Shown piece after piece: positions 17,276 to 24,917 of a DNA stretch of 56,981 bases. The DNA is from Polyangiaceae bacterium (lineage in GTDB: Bacteria; Myxococcota_A; Polyangia; Polyangiales; Polyangiaceae), in NCBI GenBank assembly GCA_029941785.1, contig JAPYTK010000010.1, forward strand, positions 1 to 56,981, given 5' to 3'. Each line of letters begins with the position of its first letter. Positions within the stretch are counted from its first letter, which is position 1. The notes below the pieces were generated by a model. It saw only the letters and a list, made by a program, of their open reading frames with translations, was not told where the DNA came from and did no database searches. A program made the position numbers and the translations under genes.

Positions 17276-17284
17276 CGCTCACCT

Positions 17285-18097
17285 TCAGCGCCAGCCCCGG
17301 CGGGCTTTGCAGTGGTAGATGAGCGCGGCACTATCGTTCGTGGGCGGTAGCTCCTGGAAGTCAGCGTCGATGGCCTCGATGGCGAAGCCGTTGTAATGGA
17401 GCAGCGCTTCGAGTTCCTGCGGGAAGAACTGCCGGTGGGCGAGGGGGGTCATCCACTTCTCGTCGGGCGCATCACGCGGCTCGAATTCCATCGCCACAAA
17501 GAGCACTTGGCGCATGTCGTCATAGTCGAATCGTTCGCCATATCGGACGACCTGGCCGGTCGTCGCGTGTCGAAAGCGGGGCGTCCCGTAGGCCCGCTTG
17601 GGATCGCGGGCGAGCTCTTCGGGATCGGGCAAGGACACGTCGAAAACAAAACGACCCGTTGGCTTCAGGTGCTGGTGAACCCGCGCCAGATAGCGCTCGA
17701 CGCTCGGTCGATCGTAAAGATGCAGGAAGGTGTTGAAGGTGCACGTCACCAGGCCGAAGGTCTCGTTGATCTTGACCGAGCGCATGTCGCCGCGGCGGGT
17801 TCGGACGCGCTGCTGAACGCCAGGGTCTTCGCTTTGGAGTCGCCGCTTCAGATCCTTCAGCATCGGCGCGGCTTGGTCGACGCCGAGGATATCGAGTCCG
17901 GCCCGCGCCGTCGGGATGGTGATGCGGCCATTGCCGCAGCCATATTCGAGCAGCGGACAGCCGTGCCCGATGGCGAGCTCGACGTAGTACGCGACGTCGT
18001 CCTCGCGCGTCGCGTACGTGTTCGTGTAGTAGCCGACGTCCTCGTAATGCGCGCGTGCGCCCGCATCGAGTTCGGCGTCCGGGCCGCGTCGTTTCAA
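17285..18097 (-). CDS. class I SAM-dependent methyltransferase
   Basis: Motif I is LLEYGCGNGRITIP, followed by DILGVDQAAPMLKDLK (acidic ribose-binding position), the motif II-like region LVTCTFNTFLHL, and LKPTGRFVFDVSLP. This is a Methyltransf_25-type fold of unknown substrate. The open frame runs well past the conserved region, into rpoZ; I chose TTG 18097, which gives 270 aa and starts 25 bp after the rpoZ stop; GTG/ATG codons nearer are lacking, so the start is uncertain by some 20 residues. It probably shares an mRNA with rpoZ. Confidence 0.85.
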   Translation of the reverse strand: MKRRGPDAELDAGARAHYEDVGYYTNTYATREDDVAYYVELAIGHGCPLLEYGCGNGRITIPTARAGLDILGVDQAAPMLKDLKRRLQSEDPGVQQRVRTRRGDMRSVKINETFGLVTCTFNTFLHLYDRPSVERYLARVHQHLKPTGRFVFDVSLPDPEELARDPKRAYGTPRFRHATTGQVVRYGERFDYDDMRQVLFVAMEFEPRDAPDEKWMTPLAHRQFFPQELEALLHYNGFAIEAIDADFQELPPTNDSAALIYHCKARRGWR

Positions 18098-18122
18098 TAG
18101 GAGCTCGCCGTGGAGCGTCCGC

Positions 18123-18374
18123 TCAAGGCTTCTTCTTGGCGTGCAGCGCGCGCTGGCTCGCGATCCACTCGTCGACGATTTCGTGCGACGGTCGCTTGAA
18201 GCGGACCTTGCCCGCGGCGATCTCGCGCAGGCTCGTGACAAGAGGCTTGTTCTTGCACGTGACCAAAGGGTCTTGACTGGCCATCAATTGGCGCGAACGA
18301 CGCGCCGCCATGATGACGAGTGCAAAACGGTTTTCTTCCAGCTCCAAACAGTCTTCGACGGTTACGCGTGCCAT
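18123..18374 (-). CDS. rpoZ: DNA-directed RNA polymerase omega subunit
   Basis: An 83-aa protein with the omega core: [20 protein letters not shown], then [11 protein letters not shown] and, further on, [16 protein letters not shown]. It binds the beta-prime C-terminus and helps polymerase assembly. ATG 18374 is the family start; longer readings add an unrelated N-terminus. It lies 43 bp after the pyrH stop on the same strand. The C-terminus is Lys-rich (HAKKKP). Confidence 0.93.
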   Translation of the reverse strand: MARVTVEDCLELEENRFALVIMAARRSRQLMASQDPLVTCKNKPLVTSLREIAAGKVRFKRPSHEIVDEWIASQRALHAKKKP

Positions 18375-18417
18375 AGGTTGGCCGCGGACCTTAGTCCTCA
18401 GATCCTGTCTGGTCAAG

Positions 18418-19194
18418 TCAGGCTTCGTCGTCGGGCTTGTCAGACACCACGGTGCCTATCGCCTCGCCGCGACAGACACGCATAACGTTCCCTCGTTCAG
18501 TCATCTTGAAAACGCGTATAGACAAGGAATTCTCACGACATAGGGCGATGGCCGTCTGGTCCATCACCCCGATGCGCTCGACCAGAAAGCGCTCGTAGTC
18601 GATGTGCTTGAAAAGCTGCGCGTCGGCGTGCAGCGCCGGGTCCTTGTCGTACACGCCTTCGACTTTGGTTGCCTTGAACACGGCGTCGGCTTGGATTTCC
18701 ATCGCCCGCAGGGCCGCAGCCGTGTCGGTTGAGAAGTACGGATTGCCCGTTCCGGCGGCAAAGATCACGATGTGCCCGGTCGCCAGGTGACGAATGGCCC
18801 GTCGTCGGATGTACGGCTCGGCGACCTGCCGGATCTCGATGGCGGTCATGACCCGGGTCGGAATGCCGACTTTCTCGAGCGCATCTTGCAAGGCCAAGCT
18901 GTTGATGACCGTCGCGAGCATGCCCATGTAGTCGGACTGGGTGCGGTCCATGCCAGCGCTCGCGCCCTTCAGACCGCGGAAGATGTTCCCGCCACCGACG
19001 ACCACGCCGATTTGTACGCCGAGATTGTGAACCTCGGCGAGCTCACTGGCCACCTCGCCCAAAGTCTCCGGCCGAATCCCGAAGCCACCGTCTTCTCCGC
19101 AGAGCGCTTCCCCGCTGAGCTTGAGGAGAATGCGTTTGTAACGCAAATCAGAGGAGGGGGGCGGGGGGGGGAGGCTATCCAGCTGGCTCGGCAC
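18418..19194 (-). CDS. pyrH: uridylate (UMP) kinase
   Basis: A bacterial amino-acid-kinase-fold UMP kinase: [63 protein letters not shown], and [17 protein letters not shown]. It makes UDP from UMP with ATP. The first 16 residues (from GTG 19194) are an atypical extension containing PPPPP, encoded across a C-rich tract (G9 at 19163-19171 on the plus strand). A TTG just before RYKRILLKL (19146) would remove it, so the start is uncertain. Usual neighbours tsf and frr are absent; rpoZ follows downstream. It diverges from the PpiC gene. Confidence 0.93.
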   Translation of the reverse strand: MPSQLDSLPPPPPSSDLRYKRILLKLSGEALCGEDGGFGIRPETLGEVASELAEVHNLGVQIGVVVGGGNIFRGLKGASAGMDRTQSDYMGMLATVINSLALQDALEKVGIPTRVMTAIEIRQVAEPYIRRRAIRHLATGHIVIFAAGTGNPYFSTDTAAALRAMEIQADAVFKATKVEGVYDKDPALHADAQLFKHIDYERFLVERIGVMDQTAIALCRENSLSIRVFKMTERGNVMRVCRGEAIGTVVSDKPDDEA

Positions 19195-19273
19195 GGCTAG
19201 GGCCTACTCGCGCCGCGCCAATGCGACAACCGTCTACTTCATCGTGCCGCGGTGCTGTGGTACATGCCGACTC

Positions 19274-20290
19274 ATGGCTCGGATCACCCAACCGCCGGTT
19301 TCCCGGTGTCGCCGCCTTGTCGGAACCTTCGCTCTCGCGGCGCTTGTCTCCCTTTGCTCGGCCTGTGATGAAGCCGCGCTCGACGGGGCATCGACCGTTG
19401 CCAGTGCGGCGCCCGGCCAACTGAGCGCCCGAGAGGCTTCAGCCGTCCTTGCGCGGGTTGGCGACAAGCCCATCACGCTCGGCGATTTCGCGGCCGTGCT
19501 CGAGCGCATGGATCAATTTCAGCGGCTCAAATACCAGACCAGCCAAGGCCGAATGAAGCTGCTCGAAAAACTCATCGACGCGGAATTACTCGCCCAGGAA
19601 GCGCGTAAGCGCGGTTTGCACAAGCGGCCGGAAGTTCGTGCACGTATTCGGCAGATCCTACGCGAAGCCGAACTTGCGAAGGTCTATCGCGCGCTTCCAC
19701 CTCCGGGCCAGTTCAAGCCCTCCGAAGTGGCTGCGTACTACGAGAAGCACAAGCAGCGCTTCGTCGAGCCTGAGCGCCGCCGCGTGTCGGCCATCGTGCT
19801 GGACGACGAGAAAAAGGCGGAGGCGGTGCTCAAGAAGGTACTCGCGGGCGCGGACGGCAAGGCGTGGGGGAAACTGTTTTACGCCGACTCGATTACCGCT
19901 CCAGAGAAGCTCAACCCCAACGCGCCGCCAGAGCTCGCGGGTGATCTCGGTCTGGTCAGCCCTCCGGGAGACGTCAAAGGGGGCAACCCCCGTATTCCCG
20001 ATTCCGTGCGGCGGTCGGTGTTTACTCTCGAAAATATTGGCGATGTGGCCGACAAGATCGTCGCGGCGAAGGGCCGCTTTTATGTCGTGCGACTTTCGGG
20101 TCGTTCGAAAGGCCATACCCGTAGCCTCGCCGAGGCGGAGCGGTCCATTCGGGTGAGTTTGCTTCAGGATCTTCGCAAGAAAAAAGAAGACGAACTCGAG
20201 GCGGAGCTGCGCAAACGCTTTCCGGTGCGCATCGACCAGCAGGCGCTCCAGTCCATCAAGCTGCCGAGCGGTGTCGGTGATCCCAAGTAG
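19274..20290 (+). CDS. peptidylprolyl isomerase lipoprotein (PpiC/SurA-like, parvulin)
   Basis: A 338-aa product from ATG 19274. The signal sequence ends in the lipobox LCSAC, with Asp and Glu after the cysteine, a combination that in some Gram-negatives favours inner-membrane retention. A SurA-type N-terminal helical region follows (VGDKPITLGDFAAVLERMDQ, LLEKLIDAELLAQEARKRGL), then a parvulin domain (RRVSAIVLDDEKKAEAVLKK, GDLGLVSPPG, VFTLENIGDVADKIVAAKGR, VVRLSGR). It is expected to fold or chaperone envelope proteins. The end overlaps the KamA-like gene by about 20 bp. Confidence 0.88.
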   Translation: MARITQPPVSRCRRLVGTFALAALVSLCSACDEAALDGASTVASAAPGQLSAREASAVLARVGDKPITLGDFAAVLERMDQFQRLKYQTSQGRMKLLEKLIDAELLAQEARKRGLHKRPEVRARIRQILREAELAKVYRALPPPGQFKPSEVAAYYEKHKQRFVEPERRRVSAIVLDDEKKAEAVLKKVLAGADGKAWGKLFYADSITAPEKLNPNAPPELAGDLGLVSPPGDVKGGNPRIPDSVRRSVFTLENIGDVADKIVAAKGRFYVVRLSGRSKGHTRSLAEAERSIRVSLLQDLRKKKEDELEAELRKRFPVRIDQQALQSIKLPSGVGDPK

Positions 20291-21461
20291 CGCCTTGCTG
20301 CGTGAGGGGCCGCCAGACGCTAGTCGGCGGGATGACGACCAGGGATCTCGTGGGCCAGCGGACTGGCGGGCCCAGTTGCGTGAAGCGCTTCGATCCGTGG
20401 ATGCCCTGGCGGCTCACTTCGATCTGACGCCGTCCGAGCGTCGAGGAGCTGAGCTTGCCGCCGAGCAGGGCTTGCCGATCCAGATTACGCCCTATTACGC
20501 CTCTCTTTGTGATCCGCACGACCCGAGCTGTCCGATCCGGCGTCAGGTCGTGCCTCAGGCCCACGAAGCTCGTGAAGCCCCCGGCGACATGATCGACCCC
20601 CTCGGTGAGGTGGCCCACGAGATGACCGAGGGTTTGATCCAGCGTTATCCGGACCGCGTGCTGCTTCTCGTCAGCGATCAATGTGCCATCTACTGTCGTT
20701 TTTGCACCCGTTCACGCATGGTGGGTGCAGGGCAGGGACCGCTCCGCTCCGAGGCCCGGGAGGGGGCCATCGACTACATCAGCCGTACGCCGGCGGTGCG
20801 GGATGTCATCCTCAGTGGCGGCGATCCGCTGACCCTGTCGACCGAGCGCTTGCGCAGTCTCATCGCACGCTTGCGCGCCATCGAGCACGTCGACACGATC
20901 CGCATCGCTACCCGCGTCCCCGTCAGCTTGCCCATGCGCATCAGCGACGAACTGCTTTCCGCACTGCGGCCCTACCATCCGCTGTGGGTCATGACTCATT
21001 TCAATCACCCCAAAGAGCTCACGCCCGAGGCGATCGGCGCCTGTGAGCGCCTCGCGGATGCTGGCTTTCCGGTGATGAACCAAACGGTGCTGCTCGCGGG
21101 GATCAACGACCAGGCAGACGTGCTCGAGTCCTTGTTTCGCGGCTTGGTACGCGCGCGGGTCCGTCCCTACTACTTGCTTCAGATGGATCCGGTTCGCGGA
21201 ACGTCGCATCTGCGCACTCCGCTCGCGCGCGGGATCGGCATCATGGAGAAACTCCAAGGTAGGTTGAGTGGTATCGCGCTGCCCAAGCTCATCGTGGACA
21301 CGCCAGGGGGAATGGGCAAGGTCCCGGTAGGCCCTGATTATGTCGTTGCCCGGCACGATGGCCGCACCCGCTTGCGCACCCACCGCGGGGTGGAGGTGGA
21401 TTATTGGGATCCGCCGGCAGCATCGTGCGGCTGGCCGATGTCTCGGGAGCAAGACGACTGA
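20271..21461 (+). CDS. KamA-family radical SAM enzyme (lysine 2,3-aminomutase-like)
   Basis: The 396-aa protein contains the radical SAM cluster motif CAIYCRFC (CxxxCxxC) near residue 140, GGDPLTLS (the GGDPL signature of aminomutases), [26 protein letters not shown], and [20 protein letters not shown] with [14 protein letters not shown]. These are the 4Fe-4S, SAM and PLP-binding regions of lysine 2,3-aminomutases and EpmB. Length and absence of nearby efp/epmA do not decide between the two. It starts at GTG 20271, inside the ppiC 3' end, so it is probably co-translated. Confidence 0.92.
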   Translation: MSVIPSSALLREGPPDASRRDDDQGSRGPADWRAQLREALRSVDALAAHFDLTPSERRGAELAAEQGLPIQITPYYASLCDPHDPSCPIRRQVVPQAHEAREAPGDMIDPLGEVAHEMTEGLIQRYPDRVLLLVSDQCAIYCRFCTRSRMVGAGQGPLRSEAREGAIDYISRTPAVRDVILSGGDPLTLSTERLRSLIARLRAIEHVDTIRIATRVPVSLPMRISDELLSALRPYHPLWVMTHFNHPKELTPEAIGACERLADAGFPVMNQTVLLAGINDQADVLESLFRGLVRARVRPYYLLQMDPVRGTSHLRTPLARGIGIMEKLQGRLSGIALPKLIVDTPGGMGKVPVGPDYVVARHDGRTRLRTHRGVEVDYWDPPAASCGWPMSREQDD

Positions 21462-21511
21462 GGTCACCCGCCCGCTTCGGGTGCCGTCGCCTTCGTGTTA
21501 GGACGCCTACG

Positions 21512-23074
21512 ATGGCTGAAAGCGAGAGCAGTGCAGAGAAGCTCGCGCGCCTCGAAGCGCTCAATGACCAGGCGCTACAAGGGGGCGGCGCCGCGCGGAT
21601 TGAGAAACAGCACGCGGCGGGCAAACTCACCGCACGCGAGCGAATCGAGCTGCTCGTCGATCCGGGTAGTTTCGTTGAAATCGACCGGCTGGTGACCCAC
21701 CGCTGCCGCGATTTTGGCATGGAGAAGAACAAGGTGCCGGGCGACGGCGTCGTCACCGGCTGGGCCTTGGTCGATGGTCGTAAGATCTGTCTCTACGCTC
21801 AGGACTTCACCGTGGTGGGTGGCTCACTCTCTTCGGCGCACGCGGCAAAAATCTGTAAATTGATGGATCTGGCCATGAAGATTGGCGCGCCCATCGTGGG
21901 TCTCAACGACTCGGGCGGCGCGCGGATCCAAGAGGGCGTCGAGTCTCTGGCTGGCTATGCCGACATCTTCCTGCGCAACACCTTGGCGAGCGGTGTCGTT
22001 CCCCAGCTCAGCGCCATCATGGGCCCGTGCGCCGGCGGGGCGGTCTACTCACCTTCGATCACCGACTTCGTCGTCATGGTCGAGAACTCCAGCTACATGT
22101 TCATCACCGGCCCCGAGGTGACCAAGACCGTGACCGGCGAGGAGGTCACCAAGGAACAGCTCGGCGGCGCGAAAACCCACGCCAGCAAGAGCGGCGTCTG
22201 CCATCTCACGGCGGCCGATGATCAAGCTGCGCTGCTGGCCCTGCGCGAGCTGCTCAGTTACCTGCCGAGCAACAATACGGCCGATCCGCCCCGGATCCCG
22301 ACCGACCAGCCGGCGGATCGAGATGTCCCCGAACTCGACGAGATGGTGCCGACGGCCTCCTCGAAGCCCTACGATATCAAGAACATCGTCAAGGCCGTGG
22401 TCGACGACGGGAAACTGTTCGAGATCCACCCCAGTTACGCGCAAAACATCGTCGTCGGTTTCGCCCGCGTCGATGGTCGTTCGGTCGGTGTCGTGGCCAA
22501 CCAACCCATGGTTCTCGCCGGGTGTCTCGACATCCACGCGAGCATCAAGGCGGCTCGATTCGTTCGTTTTTGCGATTGTTTCAATATCCCGCTCATCACC
22601 TTCGTCGACGTCCCGGGCTTTCTCCCCGGCACCGTGCAGGAGTACGGCGGCATCATCACGCACGGGGCGAAGCTGCTGTACGCCTTCGCCGAGGCGACCG
22701 TGCCCAAGATTACCGTGATCACCCGCAAGGCCTACGGCGGCGCGTACGACGTGATGGCCTCCAAGCACATCCGGGCTGACTACAACCTCGCGTTTCCTAC
22801 CGCTGAGATCGCCGTGATGGGCCCTGAAGGAGCTGTGAACATTGTGTATCGTCGTGAAATTCAAGCCGCGGAAGATTCAGAGGCCACCCGCGCCGAGTTC
22901 GTCAGCCAGTATCGAGACAAGTTTGCCAATCCCTACAAAGCGGCCGAGCTCGGCTTCGTCGACGAGGTGATCGCGCCCCGAACTCTGCGTCGGCGTTTGG
23001 CGGTCGGGCTCGAGGTCTTGGCCGACAAGGCCGAGTCGTTGCCGCGAAAGAAGCACGGCAACATTCCACTTTGA
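21512..23074 (+). CDS. acyl-CoA carboxylase beta subunit (propionyl-/methylmalonyl-CoA type)
   Basis: A 520-aa carboxyltransferase starting [20 protein letters not shown] at ATG 21512. The N-terminal half has [52 protein letters not shown] and [20 protein letters not shown]; the C-terminal half has [44 protein letters not shown] and [14 protein letters not shown]. This is the PccB/MmdA family that transfers carboxyl from carboxybiotin to propionyl-CoA. The biotin carboxylase and carrier subunits are not in the window. It lies 50 bp after the KamA-like gene. Confidence 0.95.
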   Translation: MAESESSAEKLARLEALNDQALQGGGAARIEKQHAAGKLTARERIELLVDPGSFVEIDRLVTHRCRDFGMEKNKVPGDGVVTGWALVDGRKICLYAQDFTVVGGSLSSAHAAKICKLMDLAMKIGAPIVGLNDSGGARIQEGVESLAGYADIFLRNTLASGVVPQLSAIMGPCAGGAVYSPSITDFVVMVENSSYMFITGPEVTKTVTGEEVTKEQLGGAKTHASKSGVCHLTAADDQAALLALRELLSYLPSNNTADPPRIPTDQPADRDVPELDEMVPTASSKPYDIKNIVKAVVDDGKLFEIHPSYAQNIVVGFARVDGRSVGVVANQPMVLAGCLDIHASIKAARFVRFCDCFNIPLITFVDVPGFLPGTVQEYGGIITHGAKLLYAFAEATVPKITVITRKAYGGAYDVMASKHIRADYNLAFPTAEIAVMGPEGAVNIVYRREIQAAEDSEATRAEFVSQYRDKFANPYKAAELGFVDEVIAPRTLRRRLAVGLEVLADKAESLPRKKHGNIPL

Positions 23075-23209
23075 CCAGCCGGCACGCGACTCTGCGTCCG
23101 GATGCTGCTTTTACCGCAATCGCCGCCGGTGGATGACTCCAAAGCTGCTATGATCGGGTTACGCTTTGCGTGGGCCTTCGCTTGCGCATCCTTATAAAGC
23201 AGTGTAGGT

Positions 23210-23245
23210 ACTCCTCGCCCTAGGTATGTGGGCGAAGAGTTTTGG
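23210..23245 (+). terminator. hairpin with T4 after the carboxylase gene
   Basis: ACTCCTCGCCC (23210-23220) and GGGCGAAGAGT (23230-23240) pair over 11 positions with one mismatch, with a 9-nt loop, and are followed by TTT after the last T (four T in all). It lies 136 nt after the stop. Intrinsic terminator is the likeliest reading; a 5' leader structure of the next gene is the alternative. Confidence 0.55.
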
Positions 23246-23258
23246 TGCTCTCGACGGC

Positions 23259-23279
23259 TCCAATCATTAATCGATTGGA
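23259..23279. promoter_or_regulatory. inverted repeat upstream of small lipoprotein gene
   Basis: TCCAATC and GATTGGA are perfect 7-bp arms separated by 7 AT-rich bases, ending 44 nt before ATG 23324. Size and place suit an operator or promoter-linked site. No factor is implied by the sequence. Confidence 0.4.
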
Positions 23280-23323
23280 CCGAGCGCGGGCACGTTTGAG
23301 GCGATAGCCAGAGGATAATTAGA

Positions 23324-23782
23324 ATGAAGACCATGCGTTACATGACGGCGCTGCTCGCGATGGGTGCCATCGCCGCGGCTTGTTCAGTGAAGACCACCAA
23401 CACGGACGACGACGGCGACGGCGGCACGGGCGGAACAGGCGCCACAGTGGTCTCCAGTTCCATCTCCAGCACTGTAGCTTCGAGCACCGTGGCCTCGAGC
23501 ACGGTCACGAGCACCGTGGCGAGCTCGAGCAGCGGCGGCATGGATCTGAGCCCGATCTGCGACAGCGGCTTTGCCCTCGGCGGAGGCGCTACGAACAAGC
23601 CCTGTGCAGACTGCCTCGGCATGAATTGCTGTACCGAGTACACCACCTGCTTCGCCGATCAAGACTGCCAGGACTGTTTCATTGTGCAACAGGGCACGGG
23701 CACTTCGTGTGATGCCGGGACGCTCGATGAGGCTGTCACCAGTTGCGGGGAGGGGGCCTGCGCCTCTGAGTGCGGCGGCTGA
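23324..23782 (+). CDS. small Cys-rich lipoprotein, paralogue A
   Basis: A 152-aa lipoprotein with signal MKTMRYMTALLAMGAIAA and lipobox AAAC. A Gly/Asp stretch and a Ser/Thr/Val linker (SSSISSTVASSTVASSTV) precede a compact Cys domain: PICDSGFALGGG, CADCLGMNCCTEYTTCFADQ, DCQDCF, SCDAGTLDEAVTSCGEGACA. No known domain was recognised. A ribosome site GAGGA lies 8 nt before the ATG. The neighbour 95 bp downstream has the same leader and the same Cys domain. A surface-exposed disulfide protein is inferred. Confidence 0.88.
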   Translation: MKTMRYMTALLAMGAIAAACSVKTTNTDDDGDGGTGGTGATVVSSSISSTVASSTVASSTVTSTVASSSSGGMDLSPICDSGFALGGGATNKPCADCLGMNCCTEYTTCFADQDCQDCFIVQQGTGTSCDAGTLDEAVTSCGEGACASECGG

Positions 23783-23809
23783 GCGATGAGTGCTTTGCGT
23801 TCGACGGTT

Positions 23810-23831
23810 GCCGGTCCTGTATGGGGCCGGC
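23810..23831 (+). terminator. hairpin between the two paralogous lipoprotein genes
   Basis: GCCGGTCC (23810-23817) pairs with GGGCCGGC (23824-23831) with one G-U wobble and a six-base loop. No T-tract follows, so it is weak as a terminator; it may attenuate or protect the transcript. Confidence 0.3.
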
Positions 23832-23876
23832 TGACCGCGCACGCTTTAACCTAATAATGTGAAGAGGATATCCGAG

Positions 23877-24599
23877 ATGAAGACGATGCGATGGATGATG
23901 ACCTTGGCTGCCATGGGCGCGATTGCGACCGCGTGTTCAGTCAAGACGACGGACAACGACGAGGACAGCGGCTCGGGCGGCACGGGCGGCTCCGGCAGCA
24001 CGGCGACGAGCACGGCGACCGGCACGACCACGGCGACGGGCACGGGCACGACTACAGGTACGGGCAGCAGCTCGAGCACCGGTGGAATGAGCTGTGTCGG
24101 CAACCCCTTCATGTACAAGGATGAGGCCTGCGGCGCTTGCGCCGAGACGAACTGCTGTCCTGAGCTTCAGGCGTGTGGTTCTGACCAGAAGTGCCTCGAG
24201 CACTTCCAGTGCGGCCAGGATTGCATCGCTTTGATGACGGAAAATGAGGTCACCAAGATGTGTCTCGAAACGTGCGACACCACGCACGTTGAGGGCAAGG
24301 CTCTGATGGACGCCATCACCACATGCACCGAGACGAAGTGCCAGATGGAGTGTCCGCGGTCAGAGCCCATCTGCAACAGCGGCTGGGTCATCAGCGGCAC
24401 CGGCTCAAACATCGAGGCTTGCGGCATGTGCCTCAGCGACAAGTGCTGCACGGACTATACGGCGTGCGCCGAAGACACCGATTGCAGTGATTGCATCATC
24501 GGCACCATGGCCCCGGCGTCCTGCGACGCGACGATGCTCGACGAGGCTGTCAAGTCGTGTCGCGACACGAATTGCGCCGCGGAGTGTAACGCCCCCTGA
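23877..24599 (+). CDS. small Cys-rich lipoprotein, paralogue B (two Cys domains)
   Basis: A 240-aa paralogue of the preceding gene. The signal MKTMRWMMTLAAMGAIATAC and the following SVKTT repeat paralogue A nearly residue for residue. The linker is now Gly/Ser/Thr/Ala-rich. Two Cys modules follow: the first (CGACAETNCCPELQACGSDQ) is diverged, the second (EPICNSGWVISGTGSN, CGMCLSDKCCTDYTACAEDT, DCSDCI, SCDATMLDEAVKSC) matches the single module of paralogue A. Duplication of gene and module is evident. AGAGGA lies 8 nt before ATG 23877; an in-frame GTG at 23859 overlaps that site and is unlikely. Confidence 0.9.
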   Translation: MKTMRWMMTLAAMGAIATACSVKTTDNDEDSGSGGTGGSGSTATSTATGTTTATGTGTTTGTGSSSSTGGMSCVGNPFMYKDEACGACAETNCCPELQACGSDQKCLEHFQCGQDCIALMTENEVTKMCLETCDTTHVEGKALMDAITTCTETKCQMECPRSEPICNSGWVISGTGSNIEACGMCLSDKCCTDYTACAEDTDCSDCIIGTMAPASCDATMLDEAVKSCRDTNCAAECNAP

Positions 24600-24618
24600 A
24601 TCCTATTCGGAAGTCATT

Positions 24619-24639
24619 CCGCCTTCTTTTTGAGGGCGG
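24619..24639 (+). terminator. hairpin after paralogue B (first of two)
   Basis: CCGCCTTC (24619-24626), loop TTTTT, and GAGGGCGG (24632-24639) form an 8-bp stem with one wobble pair, 19 nt after the stop codon. Confidence 0.4.
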
Positions 24640-24642
24640 ATG

Positions 24643-24680
24643 GCGGCCCTTCTCCTCGGAGCGGGGCCGCGGTCATTTTG
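24643..24680 (+). terminator. hairpin with T4 after paralogue B (second of two)
   Basis: GCGGCCC (24643-24649) pairs with GGGCCGC (24664-24670), and inside it CTCC pairs with GGAG (24652-24655 with 24658-24661). TTTT lies at 24676-24679. This is the stronger intrinsic terminator of the pair. Confidence 0.5.
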
Positions 24681-24917
24681 TCGCTGTGATTTAATCAGCG
24701 GAATTCCGGTTGCATGCTTCATGCTTTGCTCCGGACATGCTAACCAATCCCCAATCAGGCGTGTGAACCGTGGTCTGCGGACCCTTCGCTCGCCCGCCTC
24801 GACCCCGCAATGGCGATCGAGGATTGACGAAAACCTTTACCTGAGCCGGCGCCATAGCCGGTCGGGTTCCCTAGCCAGCTGAAGTCAAGGCTCTCAGCGA
24901 GGCGGTAAGTATATAAA

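Noticed and set aside
24681-24917. Possible tRNA or small RNA in the gap before RNase E/G
   Set aside because: I could not build a cloverleaf, and only short GC inverted repeats (around 24845-24865) are present.
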